In this document: positions 11,385 to 22,560 of the stretch, piece by piece | Layout of the letters: each line of letters starts with the position of its first letter | Position numbering within the stretch: position 1 is the stretch's first letter | Notes under the pieces: model-generated | Told to the model about the DNA's origin: nothing | The model's input: only the letters and a program-made list of their open reading frames with translations | Databases searched by the model: none | Translations under genes and position numbers: made by a program | Source: Begonia masoniana | Lineage: Eukaryota; Streptophyta; Magnoliopsida; Cucurbitales; Begoniaceae | Assembly (NCBI GenBank): GCA_022432975.1 | Contig: CM039509.1 | Location: 23,529,432 to 23,593,431 of the forward strand | DNA: 64,000 nucleotides | Direction: 5' to 3'

Positions 11385-12162
11385 GGAGTACATGCCACAA
11401 TAGGACATAACAGGAGTACATGACAGGATGTCAGTCCTCGTCCACACTTAACCATACATTTCGTTACAGGTTTTATCTTGCTTAACTTCAAACCGTGAGC
11501 AGAAAATATTTTCATGACTTTCAGAGAAAACGTGTATGCATGAACATTCATAGACATACGGCAGAATAATAATAAGCAGGATATAAAACAGAAAAAACTT
11601 AACCTAAAACATAACATATGGTTTAACTACCCAACAGAAATCCCGACAACATAAAACCTAGTACCTCCGTATTGTAGGGCCTTAAGGGCCAAACCTATAC
11701 GTATGAACTTACCTGTTGTCCGAAATGCAGCAAGCTTAACGCGCACAACAACGGTGGTTCGCGAACCTTTACTGAAGGAAACAGAAGAAACAAAATTTTA
11801 GAAATTTTTTTCAGGCGTCTAGAAGAGAGAAAGTAGAGAAGAAAAGATGAAAAATTGCCAGCTGGAGTGTTTTCACGTAGGAGGGAAGGAGGAAGAGGGG
11901 CTTGGCTTCTTCAACAAGTTTGCCAAGTGTCAAACACTCATTAGCTCCCTCCCACCAACCTTAATTTCTTCCTAATTTGTCCTTCCATTGGGTTTTAACT
12001 AAAACATTATTTAGTTAATCGATTCAGTCTCACAAATCACCCTTGTTTGAATAATCACATCGACAATTTTATTAAAAATAGTCATTGCATTAATATCAGA
12101 GTAATCCCGCGTAATTATTTGGGGAAATAATTACACGGAAAAAAAAAATATCGGGTGTTACA
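11385..12162 (-). mobile_element. minus-strand family B LTR (B0), 5' portion
   Basis: The stretch after B1 restarts at a position that B1 also contains (GGAGTACATGCC) and runs to TGTTACA at 12156-12162. B1 therefore inserted in B0; the rest of B0 lies outside the window. It keeps the uninterrupted form of the site hit by the 7658-10677 solo LTR. Confidence 0.85.
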
Positions 12163-12322
12163 TTATGCCTTCAACTTTACGTCTTGTCCCTTTAAATGTT
12201 CAAGAGTTTAAAAGTCGAGAAAAATTTTACGTCCAAAAATGTAGATGTCAAAGTCCCGTTTTAGTTAAAGTCAAAGTCTCGTTCCCGTCCCGTGGTGGTC
12301 CCGGCGGGTCGGGGTCGTCACA
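12163..12322 (+). mobile_element. 3' end of a plus-strand LTR of another family
   Basis: This 160-bp piece ends in GGTCGGGGTCGTCACA, an LTR 3' end in style, and is cut on its left by the start of B0. The 5' part is not in the window, so the duplication cannot be tested. Confidence 0.6.
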
Positions 12323-12378
12323 ATCTTAAAGTAGTCTAATCACTTTGAATTGTTTATTATCTATTTTAAAGTACAAAA

Positions 12379-12751
12379 TCACTCTATTGTTAATTGAGCT
12401 CGTCTCGCTATATACATGATGACCCTGTGCAGTAATATTTTTTTAACGATTGCAAATTCATATATTTGAAATTTGAGAATTTCACCTACAAAATTACTGG
12501 GGAATATTATCTTTCTCATTGAGTCGGTCTTCAAAGTATGAATCTCAACCTGATGAGGTGGCTCATTCTCTGCATTTTGAATCAACAATCATGATAATTT
12601 TGTAGTCATTCATCTTCTCATCAAACTCTAATCCAAGATTGATTTTGGTTTTGGCATCGACAAGCATGTTTGAATTCAAGATGGTAACACTAATTGAATG
12701 AAATTTTCTAACAATTGGATTCCACAAAAGTGGAACGCGACCAATTGACAA
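12379..12751 (-). pseudogene. F-box-associated-domain protein fragment
   Basis: Two overlapping minus-strand frames (12751 to 12563 and 12588 to 12379), offset by a frameshift near 12575, resemble the F-box-associated domain of plant F-box proteins, the substrate-recognition part of SCF ubiquitin ligases. Seen: a PLLWNPIVRKFHSI stretch, then LEFDEKMNDYKII, and after the shift VEIHTLKTDSMRKI. These match the usual order (LWNP, GFGYD, DYKVV, VEIYTLKTDSW), with the conserved Trp replaced by Met. Only about 120 residues remain; neither the F-box itself nor a proper C-terminus is seen. It lies in AT-rich low-copy DNA, so it is probably a decayed host gene piece. Identification by motif memory only. 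Confidence 0.55.
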
Positions 12752-12766
12752 AACAAAAAAAATTAA

Positions 12767-13870
12767 CAGTCACAAACTGCAATAATACATTTTGAAAGAA
12801 GAAAAGAGAAAAATGAGATCACTTAAAATGAAAAGTCACAAAAAGAAGATAAGGGCAATTGCAAATGATGAAAACAAAAATTAATATAGACATATTAAAT
12901 TATTCAATAAAAAACAAATGACAAAATTTCACTAAACAACAAAAATCATCATAAAAAGTATATCAATATATTATATTTTAAGGTGAAAATGATAAATTAT
13001 AAAATAAAAATATAATAAATCAAAATATTAAAACAAAATCTCAACATCCACACTTTTTATATGTAGATAGATAGATAAAGAAAATGAAAAGTCTCGTGAA
13101 GATAAAAAGTCATATTAAATTTTAAAATTGTTAAAGATATTTAAAAAAAAAAGATTAAAGGAGAAAGGGAGCATAATGATGCGTACAAGTTGTGTGAATT
13201 TTTTTTTGTATTTTGTGGCTGATAGATAAAAAAGATCAAAAAGGAAGATTGTTCAAGTGTACGCATGATTAAAAAAATATAATTAAAAAAATAGCTTAAA
13301 AGAAAATAGAAAAGATCTTCACTTTTATACGAAGAATGTCAAAATGATAAATTACAAAATAAAAATATAATAAATCAACACTGAAACACTAGCACAAATA
13401 GAATTAGTCTGAGCATGAAAGATGAAGAAAAATAACTAAATCATGTGAAAATTTAACTTTTATTTTTGTATTTTATGATTGACAATTAAATAAAATGAAA
13501 AGTCAGACTATACCAATGCATGATTAAAAAAATAAAAATTAAAATAAAATAGAAAAGATCTACACATATTTAAAGATAAAGAAGATAAAGAGTTAGATAA
13601 CATTTAAAATTGGTTAAAGATATTTAGAAAAAAAAAATTAATGGAAAGAAGTTGTGTGAAAAATTTTGTATTTTGTGGCTGATAGATTAAAAAATGAAGA
13701 AATAAAAAGTGTCCAATGTATACATGATTAAAGAAACTAAAATTAAAAAATATATATATTAAAAAAAATAAAAAAAAAAAATCTACACTTTTATATTTAT
13801 AAGATCAAAATAGTAAATTACAAAATAAAAACCAAAAACATTAAAACAAAATCGAACATTCACACTTATA
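12767..13870. other. AT-rich intergenic DNA with short diverged duplications
   Basis: No gene is seen. Several phrases recur about 350-480 bp apart, for example ACAAAATAAAAATATAAT (near 13000 and 13355), TTAAAGATATTTA (near 13130 and 13613) and TTTTGTATTTTGTGGCTG (near 13205 and 13665), suggesting an old local duplication. It is the left flank of the P insertion. Confidence 0.6.
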
Positions 13871-13888
13871 TATGTTCGATTTTGTTTT

Positions 13889-13947
13889 AATATATATGTA
13901 TATATGTATATACATATATATGTATATACATATTATATGTATATATG

Positions 13948-13985
<38 letters not shown>
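13889..13985. repeat. TA/TATATG microsatellite
   Basis: Alternating TATATGTATATA repeats followed by a pure AT run of about 30 bases. Confidence 0.95.
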
Positions 13986-13987
<2 letters not shown>

Positions 13988-14339
13988 TAAGAGTAAAATA
14001 AGTAATCAAAAATTAAAGAAAAATACTTAACCTGCACGTACATGTTATGTAACACCCGACATTTTTGTCATGAAAATATTTCTTGAATTATTAAACGGGA
14101 ATTATTTGCCATGTAATTATCCCTTGAGTTATTGTACGAGATTATTTTGCTATTAATATAGTGGATGTTTGTTTGGAATGTGTTGGGATGTTAGTAGAAA
14201 ACCGAACCAGGGGCAACCAAAACAAAACAATTGGTTAGCAACCAATGAAAGGGCAAAATGGGAAGCCAATTAAGGTTGGTGGGAGGAAGCCAATGGATAA
14301 TTGACACTTGGCAAGTTTGTGGAAGAAGTCATGTCTTCC

Positions 14340-14375
14340 TTCTTCCTCTTCCTCTTCCTCTTCCTCTCTTCTCTT
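14340..14375 (+). repeat. CTTCCT-type pyrimidine microsatellite in LTR P
   Basis: CTTCCT is repeated about four times within the pyrimidine-rich tract that, in family B, lies just before the first candidate splice donor. Confidence 0.8.
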
Positions 14376-14499
14376 CACTCTTACGTGAAGCACTTCTCTG
14401 TTTTATCTCTTCTAGACGACTGAGACAAATTCCAAAATTTTGTTTCTCCTGTTTTCTTTTGTTTCCTTCAATGAAGGTAACCCTCTAAGATAGTTAACG

Positions 14500-16075
14500 T
14501 GTGACGACCCCAGACCCGATCGGGGCCGAGGAGCCATCACTCTGTACATTTAACAGAAAACGGACATACATTTTTTTTTGTTGAACTTTAAAACTTTACA
14601 CAGAAAAGACCTTCTCTGGATTGAGGGCTGGAAAGACATGATTAAAAACCGGACTTCAGAAATAAATGGCAGGAGAGAAATTAGAATACATGGAACATTT
14701 AAATAAAAGACTAGATGGACGACTATTTTACAGGGAGACATAAAATAGAAAGCATGAAAACTTCAAAACCTCAAAACAAGATTGTAAAACATGCTTTACA
14801 AATGACAGAGATTCAAGAAAAACAGACTACATGGATAGCTCTAAAATTCGAGACCATCCATGCACAACCTAAAAAGGAGAACTCCAAGCAGTTCCAGAAT
14901 ACTTCAAAACATATATACAACTGTTAATTACAGAGGTTTAAAACTTAAACACCAAAACCTATATGTTATAAAAATCCCAACAGCGTTTTAAAACAAAAAC
15001 ACAGAACTCCAAAAGAGTTTTCAGACAATTAACTTTACTTGAAAACTTCCCTCCCTCGGGTCAGAAACATATCTGGCTACCACAACCACCCCCGAAAACT
15101 CGAGCCACCAGCCACCTATTCGTCGGACTGAGGAACAAAGCCCTCATCCATTTGATTCGTACCTACATCAGAGAGTTCAACTATGAACCTAGATCCAAGT
15201 AAAAACATATAAAAATGCAGTGATGCATATGCAGTGCATGAACATTTCGGAATACAGTGACATTACAGAACATTACTTTTTATCTGTAAGGAAGTGGGGC
15301 TTATATGGAAACAGGCATAACAGAAGTGCACTATCAGGCACTAGTAATTCAGAGCAGAACACCAGTCCTCGTCCCACACTTAACTGGTACATTACAGTCA
15401 GATTTTTATCCTTCTTAACTTCAAAACCGTGAACAGAAAACTTTTGCATGTCTTTCGGGAAATCGTGTATGCATGAGCATTTACAGTGCTTGAACTTAAA
15501 ACAGCAGACAACATGAATAAAACAGCAGAACATAAGAAAAAGCAGATAACTCAGAACGTAACTCTAACTTTTCTACCCGAAACAACCCGATAGAAATGAA
15601 AACCTAGTACCTCCGTGATGTAGGACCTTAAGGGCCAACCTACGGGTATGAACTTACCTGTTGTCCGTGACTTGCAAGTCTTGAACGTGTTACCTCGGTG
15701 ATGCATGAACCTTTACTGGAGAAAACTAGAGAAAATGGGAGAAGACAGAGTTTTGAAAATCTGTCGCACTTCGTCTGGAAGAGAGAAAGCAGAGAAGAGA
15801 AAAAATGAGGGTTTCACGTAGGAAGAAGAACATATCTTGTTTAGCAAGTTGAACACTTGGCAGCCATTCATTGGCTTCCTCCCACCAACCTTAACTCCTT
15901 CCCAAACTGCCCTTCCATGCATCACTAACTAATGGTTTGTTTTAGTTACACTCTTGTTTAGTTTCTCACTAAACATCCCAACAATTTCACCAAAACAAAC
16001 ATTACATTAATATAAGCTTAATCCCGATCGATAGTTTGAGGGATAATTTCCTGGCAAAAAATGTCAGGTGTTACA
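14500..16075 (-). repeat. 3' LTR of the gag-only element (1576 bp)
   Basis: It runs from TGTGACGACC (LTR 3' end) to GGTGTTACA (LTR 5' end). The matching 5' LTR at 22565 has the same layout and near-identical sequence. At 1.58 kb it is about 1 kb shorter than the solo family B LTRs because the TGACGTCA/ACCGGT arrays are absent. Confidence 0.9.
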
Positions 16076-16239
16076 TTCCACCCACCTTAAATGGAATTTT
16101 GTCCCTAAAATTCGCTTAAACTTAAGAGTCTCTCAATCCCACTTTCCCCCATTCTAAGGTTCTCTATTCTATAAACTTCTACATTGGGACCGTACCTGTG
16201 ATTGGTGTGTGCTGAGCATCAACATCATTCTCTGTTAAT
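16076..16239 (-). other. 3' untranslated end with polypurine tract and deletion joint
   Basis: Read on the minus strand, the tract AAGGTGGGTGGAA (16076-16088) adjoins the LTR. The stretch up to about 16190 is the 3' untranslated part. Beyond it, residues just before the protease active site (an ITGT-like motif) are seen, so the pol deletion joint lies near 16190. Confidence 0.65.
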
Positions 16240-16454
16240 GCAAAAACCCCTGGCATGAGATGATTCGGTCTCGTGTCAGGCATTGGACAATCCCGGACGT
16301 GATGGCCCTCTTTGTCGCATCAAAAGCAGTGGCTGGTAAGGAGTCTGCATTCACCTCAGTGATATTTCTGGCAACGCGGGCAAACAGGAAGCTGAGGGGC
16401 TCCCATTGGTCTTTTTCCCTTGTCTTGATAGGCAACAATCTCATTGAGCCTTTT
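16240..16454 (-). pseudogene. gag: gag 3' portion with zinc knuckle (gag-only element)
   Basis: This minus-strand piece holds the Lys-rich linker, a CPRCQ motif and the CCHC knuckle, in the same order as gag of M2 (43570-43800). At least two stops interrupt it, one after the CQKYH motif and one inside the knuckle. It is separated from the next upstream piece (18997-19045) by a solo LTR. Confidence 0.8.
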
Positions 16455-18996
16455 TGTAGCACCCGGCCTTTTAGCTGTAATTATTTCCCGAATCATTTTG
16501 CGGGATTTATTTAATATTAATACAATATGTATTTTGTTGGAAAACAAACTAATGTGTAACTAAGCAAAACACTAAGTTTGAAATGCATGGAAGGGCAAAT
16601 TGGAGAGAAATTAAGGTTGGTGGGAGATAGCCAGTGGATAACTAACACTTAGCAACGTGTTGAGGAAGCTAAGTTCTTCCTCCTACGTGAAATCTTCATT
16701 TCACTTCTCTGCTTCCTCCCTTCCTTCTCTCTATTCTTCTCTTCCAGACGACTGAAACAAAGTTCCACACTTTGTTTCTCCTGCATTCTTCTATTTTCTT
16801 CAGTGAAGGTAATTTCCGTCGGTAGTTAACAAGTTTAACTACACTATTTACTGATTTTTGAGAAGTTTAGGGTTAATGACCGTATAATCACGTTTTAGGT
16901 TCACAAACTACTAAAACCGAGACAATCAACAACATCAACTCTACAGCAAACAGGTAAGTTCATATCTGTAGGTTGGCCCTCAAGGCCCTACATCACGGAG
17001 GTACTAGGTGTTTCAGTTCTGTCGGGTTGTTTTGGGTAGAAACGTTATAGTTTTTGTTCTGAGTTGTCTGTGTTCTACTTCACAGTATGTTATGTTATTT
17101 CTGTCGTCTGCTATTGTAAGTTCAGGCACTGAAAATGTTCATGCATACACGTTTTCACCGAAAGTTCATGCAAAACCGATTTCTGTACACTGTTTGAAAC
17201 TAAACAAGATAATATCTGACTGAAATGTATCGGTTAAGTGTGGAATGGGGACTGGCCCTCAGATCTGTTTCTGTACTGTACCGTATAACTGTTTGTGCCT
17301 GATAGTGCACCCACTGTTCGCCAGTTCCCCTATAAGCCCCACTTATACCCCTCTGCCACTGAAATGTAATGTACTGTACTGTCACCGTATTTTTGAAAGT
17401 CCATGCATAGCATATGCATCACTGCATTTATATATGTTCTTACTAAGTTTTAGACTCATAGGTGAACTCCCTGATGTAGGTACTGAACTCGAAAATAAAG
17501 ACTTCGTGCCTCAGTCTGATAAATAGGTGGCTGGTGGTTCGAGCTCCCGGGGGTGGTTGCTGCAGCTAGACATATTTTTGTTCAGAGGTTTAAGTTTTTT
17601 TTTATATAGTCTATATCTGTAAAGCTTTCTGAAATTCTGGTTTTTGTGTTAAAAACTCTGTAGAAAATTTCTGTTTTGGGAAATTCTGCAATTATATGTT
17701 AAGCTCTGTACTGTCTCTGAGATTTTGAAACAATGCATAGATTTTGTGTCAATGTTTAAAACCGCTGTATTTGACAGTTAAGTTTACACTCTAAAGTATC
17801 CTGGAATTGTTTGGGATATTTGCTGTTAATCTGTGCATGGATGATTTCTGGTTTTGTGAACTATCCATGCAGTTTGTTTCTTTAAATCTGTCAATTTTAA
17901 AGTATGTTTTACAATCTTGTTTAAAATCGGGTATTGAAGGTCTACAATTTTCATGTCTTCTGTTGTGCTGTATTTGACAGTTGAATCATGTTCTGAATTA
18001 TTCTGAAATAGTTGGGAATATTTTCTGTTAGTCTATGCATGGATGGTCTCTAGTTTTTGAACCATCTATGCAGTGTGATTATTCTTAAGTTTTTGTTATG
18101 CCTTCTGTTGTGGTCGAGAACCATGTTTTGAAGTGGTTTGAGAATCTGAGACTTCTAGGTCTTCTGTTTTATGCTCTCTGTCTGTGTGTCTTTCTATCAA
18201 AAGTTGTAAATTTTGCCTTTAAATCTATGTCTTCCGATCTCAATTACTACTGCTCTTTAAAACTTCATCCACCGTTGCCTTATAATTTATATCCACCGAT
18301 AGTCACTGTTCATTTTTGCCTACATCCACCGCTGCCTGTTTCTATTTAAAACTTCATCCACCGTTGCCTTATAATTTATATCCACCGATCGTCACTATTC
18401 ATTTCTTCCTACATCCACCGCTACCTTCAAAATCACATCCACTGCCAATTTATCTTCAACATCCACCGCCGATCACTGTTCATCTTTTGTCTTATCTGAA
18501 TCCACCGTTGCCCTTTTTAAACTAAGTCTTCCGCCAGTCTTCCGCCTAAGTCTTCCGCCAATATTTCCAGTAATCCCCTGTCATTCCTGTCTTTTTATTT
18601 CTCTATCTGCTTACTTTATCGTTCATCTCTGTTTCCTGTTTTTACCATTTTCTTCTCATATGTTTTGCTGCACTCTTCAAGTCCACCTTGCCCAATATTT
18701 TAGATGTTTAAAGTTTTTAATTTACTTCTGTCTCCTTGTTTTCTTCAGTCTATTATTTCTGTGGTTCAAAAATAAACGTGTCTTCTGATTCTGTTTTAAG
18801 TATTCTGTAATTCATCCTGCAGTTTGGTTTTAACTGTTTTCTTTCCCGTTATAATTTCTACTCCAGAGAACACTCTCTCTCTTTGTCAATGTTTTAAAAG
18901 TATATTGTTAAAAAATAAATAAATAATAGTCCCGTTTTCTGTAAAATTTCCGGAGTGATGGCTCCTCGGACCCCGATCGGGTCGGGGGCTGTCACA
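16455..18996 (+). mobile_element. solo LTR, family B (2542 bp, TSD CTTTT), inside gag
   Basis: It starts TGTAGCACCCGGCC and ends GGGGGCTGTCACA. CTTTT flanks it at 16450-16454 and 18997-19001. Removing it restores the gag reading order of the host element. It carries a CATCCACCG repeat region (18247-18500) rather than a long TGACGTCA array. Confidence 0.95.
18247..18520 (+). repeat. CATCCACCG repeats in the 16455 solo LTR
   Basis: A unit of roughly 95-100 bp with AACTTCATCCACCGTTGCC occurs at 18257 and again near 18350, followed by shorter CATCCACCGC copies. Confidence 0.75.
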
Positions 18997-19045
18997 CTTT
19001 TGACGCCCCGATCTTGTTGCTGTTGTGGTTGCCAACCACGACCTT
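18997..19045 (-). pseudogene. gag: short gag piece (Gln-rich linker) between two solo LTRs
   Basis: Forty-nine bases of the gag Gln-rich linker (RGWQPQQQQ-type on the minus strand) are left between the 16455-18996 and 19046-21697 solo LTRs. Both borders are target duplications (CTTTT and ACCTT). Confidence 0.85.
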
Positions 19046-19433
19046 TGTAACACCCGGCATTTCTGCCATGTAATAGTTTTCCCGGATCATTTAAACGGGA
19101 TTAATATTGTATTAATACAAAGGAATGTTTTGGTTGGATTGTTGGAATAATTAGTTGAGAACTAGACTAACGTGTAACTAAACCAAAACACTAAGTTGAA
19201 ATGCATGGAAGGGCAAATTGGAGAGAAATTAAGGTTGGTGGGAGGTAACCAATGGATGATAGCCAAGTGGCAATAACTTGCTGAGAAACCTACCTATTCT
19301 CCTTCCTTCTACGTGAACATTGTTGTGCATTTTTCTTTCTATGTATTCCTCTCCATATTCTCTCTTCCAGTCGACAAACTAACCATCGAAGTTACTCCGA
19401 TCTTCCCAGATTCCTTTATGTTTTTCCACTAAG

Positions 19434-20219
19434 GTAAACATCTGTTATTGCTAACAAGCTTGGACAAGTTTAATGTGGTTTTTTCCCGAAGTTTAGGGTT
19501 ATGGTAATTTGTGAAAAACTCACTGTCTTTGGATGAAAACACATCGGTTTGTTTTCTAAGGGTTTGAATGAGTTTGGAACAGACTCTTCTGACTTATTTG
19601 TTAGCATTTGCAGCTTGTTTATTTTCTGAACGTACAAGTACAGGTTCGAGCATTTTCGAGACTTTCCAGCTAACTACATCGAGGAAAAACAGGTAAGTTC
19701 ATAACCGTAGGTTGGCCCTTAAGGCCCTACATCACGGAGGTACTAGGTTTCCTGTTCCGTCGGGTTGTTTTGGGTAGAAAAGTTATAGTCTATGTTTCTG
19801 AAATGTTTGGCTTCGGTTTACCTTCTGTTGTCTTATTTCTGCTGTCTGCCTGTTTAAGTTCAAGCACCGTTCATGCAAACACGTTTTCTCTGAAAGACAT
19901 GCAAATGTTTTCTGTACACTGTTTGAAACTAAATAAGATAAAATCCGACTGAAATGTACCAGGTTAAGTGCGAGACGGGGACTGGCCCCAGAACTGTTTA
20001 CTGTACTGTTTCCCTTAATGTGCCTGATAGTGCACCCTCCCCCTCCCCCACTGTTTGCCAGTTCTCCTATAAGCTCCACTTAATTCTACTGCCACTGTAA
20101 CTTAATGCTCTGTACTGTCACCGTATTTCTGAAAAACTGCATGCATAGCATTTTGCATCACTGCATTCTGATTATGTCCTTACTGAGTTTTAGACTCATA
20201 GGTGAACTCTCTGGTGTAG
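19434..20219 (+). other. candidate splice module, family B LTR
   Basis: Intron-like 19434-19643, 49-nt exon-like 19644-19692 (ends AACAG), intron-like 19693-20219 (GTAAGT to GTGTAG). After the second donor comes the family hallmark GGCCCTTAAGGCC. The layout matches G1, D/E and F; splicing is inferred. Confidence 0.4.
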
Positions 20220-20966
20220 GTACTGAACCTGAAACCGAGGACTTTGTTCCTCAAAATGATGATCTGATGTAAATGGTGGATCGAGCTCACAGGGTGGTTG
20301 TTGCAGTTAGACATAATTCTGTTCTGAGGTTCAAGTCTTTAAAATATAGTTTATATTGTAAAGTTTTATGAAATTCTGGTCTTTGTGTTAAAAGCCCATG
20401 TAGAAAACTTCTGTTTTGGGAGTTTCTGTAATTATATGTTATGTCCTGTACTGTCCCTCGGATTTTGAGACAATGTACAAGTTCTGATGTTTCAGTTTTA
20501 GGAACCACTGTATTTGACAGTTAAGTTTATATTCTAAAGTATTCTGAAATTTGTTTGGAATGTTTCTATTAGTTCACGCATGGATGAATTCTAGTTTTGG
20601 AACTGTCCATGTAATTTTATTTCCTTGAACCTGTCAATTTTAAAGTATGTCTTATTGACCTTCAAATTTCGAAATGTTGTATAGATTCTGAGTCAAAGTT
20701 TTCAAAACTCCTGTATTTGACAGTTGAACTCATGTTCTGAATGTTCTGAAATGTTTTAGAATATTTTCATGTTTTAAGATTTGCATGGATGGTCTTAAAT
20801 TTTAGAGTCATCCATGTAATCTGCTTTTCTTAGATCTGTCATCTGTAAAGTGTGTTTCAAAATCTTATTTTGAATCGGGTTTTCAAGGTCTGAAACCCTT
20901 ATGTCTTCTGCTTGATGCTCCCTGCCCGTATGTCTCCCTGTAAGAGTTGTAAATTTTCCTTTAAAA

Positions 20967-21370
20967 CTATGTCTTCCGGCTGACGTCATCAAAGTCATCC
21001 GCCCAGTGTACTTATGTCTTCCGGCTGATGTCAGCATAAGTCTTCCGCTTAGTTTAAAACTCCGTCTTCCGGCTGACGTCACCCAAGTCATCCGCCCAGT
21101 GTAAATATGTCTTCCGGCTGACGTCATCTCCTCATCCGATCTCAGTTATTGTCTGTGTCTTCCGCCTGACGTCACTCATCTTCCGGTTGACGTCACCACC
21201 TCTTCTGCCCAGTTTTACTCAGCCTCTTCCGCTGAATACTGTTCGTCTTTTGTCGTATCTGAATCTACCGATAGCTCTAACCTTCCGGCTGATGTCATTC
21301 AAGTCTTCCACTGCTCCTGTAAACTAAGTCTTCCGCCAGTGTAATTACATCTTCCGGTGACGTCATCTGT
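20967..21370 (+). repeat. TGACGTCA-rich repeats, family B LTR
   Basis: CTTCCGGCTGACGTCA or a close variant occurs about eight times at irregular spacing, mixed with CTTCCGCCCAGT phrases. Confidence 0.8.
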
Positions 21371-21697
21371 CTTGTCTTATTCGACATCCACCGCCCAACA
21401 GTATTCTGTTTGTCTTTTAAACTACGACTTCCACCAGCTTATTTATTTCTGCCTCCTGCTTTAGCCTTTAATTCTGTCATTTATTTCTGAAGCCCGTCTC
21501 CTAATATTATTTTGTTTTCCCGATTCGCTTTCGAATACAGGGGATATTTTTCCCTTCCTCTGAAAAGTTTATGAGTTTACTTTCAAAGCTCATCCCGTTT
21601 ATGTTCACAAAAAAATAGTCACCGTTTTCCGATAACTGTCCCGGAGTGACGGCTCCGATCCCGGACTCCGATCAGGACCCGGTTTCGGGCTGTCACA

Positions 21698-22400
21698 ACC
21701 TTGCTGTTGCTGAGAGACATCCTGATAGAACCTTTCTGATGTATCCCTGTCTCTGGAACTTCGTCTCCAAGGCTTCCAACTGAATAGCCTTGGTCACCAC
21801 CTTTGCATACGGTGCCTCGTCAAAACCTCCAGTCGTGATTCCCCGGAAAAGGTCCATCTTCAGACTCTGGATGAACTGGTGTACCTTGTTCTCGTCGGTG
21901 GCCACCAGATGAGGTGCGTAGCGAGACAGCGACTCGAACTTTTGAACATACTCGGCCACCGATCCATACTGTCGTAGCCGAGAGAATTCCATCATCTTTT
22001 CCTTCCTTGCGATGCGGTCAAAATATTTCTTATAGAAAATTCTTTTGAACCCTTCCCAGGTTAATGCTACTGTTGTTGTCTGGATGGTGTCCCACCAAAA
22101 TCCAGCATTCTTGGTGAGATGGAACGTGGCACATATCATTTTCTTGTTCTCCTCCACTTTTGCATAGTTGAACATATGTTCGATCTGCCGGATCCATTCC
22201 TCAGCGTGAGCTTGGTCCGTTGACTGCTCGTCAAACGTTGGTGGTTGAAGCCGTCGGAATTTGTCTCCACTGGTGTCTCGTGGCGCATGGTTGTTGTTCC
22301 CATTGTCTGCCATCATGCGTGACTGAACGTCGACTAGCTCAGTTAGATGATCGATGGCGTCGCCTCTGTCGTTTGCATCACCTTGATTCCCTCTCTCCAT
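21698..22400 (-). pseudogene. gag: gag 5' portion of the gag-only element
   Basis: The ATG at 22400 opens a frame with an acidic N-terminus and a retrotransposon Gag domain (EEWIRQIEHMF, FWWDTIQ, KVHQFIQSLK), equivalent to G1 residues 64-200. Near 21755 a one-base indel shifts the frame: the Gln-rich linker (FYQDVSQQQQ) continues in another frame up to the solo LTR at 21697. The copy is therefore broken. The start agrees with the position of the candidate leader acceptor at 22413. Confidence 0.88.
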
Positions 22401-22412
22401 TACTAGAAATTC

Positions 22413-22473
22413 CTATAAATATAATAACCAAATTTTATAAACAGAAGTTTTTCAAGGGAACTTAAACACTTAC
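22413..22473 (-). other. candidate 61-nt leader intron (gag-only element)
   Basis: On the minus strand CAACT/GTAAGT at 22473 and TATAG/GAATT at 22413, 13 bases before the gag ATG; counterpart of 75-137. Confidence 0.4.
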
Positions 22474-22548
22474 AGTTGGTGGAGTGATCTCACGTGGCGG
22501 GTTGCGCAACCAAACATTTCTCCAGAATCGCTTTTAAAACCCAATTTT

Positions 22549-22560
22549 GCTCTAATACCA
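22549..22560 (-). promoter_or_regulatory. primer-binding site, gag-only element
   Basis: TGGTATTAGAGC on the minus strand, a few bases inside the 5' LTR end. It matches the initiator-methionine tRNA type TGGTATCAGAGC with one change. Confidence 0.85.

Larger units (their letters stand above)
19046..21697 (+). mobile_element. solo LTR, family B (2652 bp, TSD ACCTT), inside gag
   Basis: It starts TGTAACACCCGGC and ends TTTCGGGCTGTCACA. ACCTT flanks it at 19041-19045 and 21698-21702. It is a clean example of the family B layout: pyrimidine tract near 19320-19380, donor-like GT 19434, 49-nt segment 19644-19692, GTAAGT at 19693, TGTAG closing at 20219, then a TGACGTCA-rich stretch. Confidence 0.95.

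Noticed and set aside
16356..16547. 63-codon minus ORF joining an LTR to gag
   Set aside because: It starts inside the later solo LTR insertion and is a chimera; only its 3' part is real gag.
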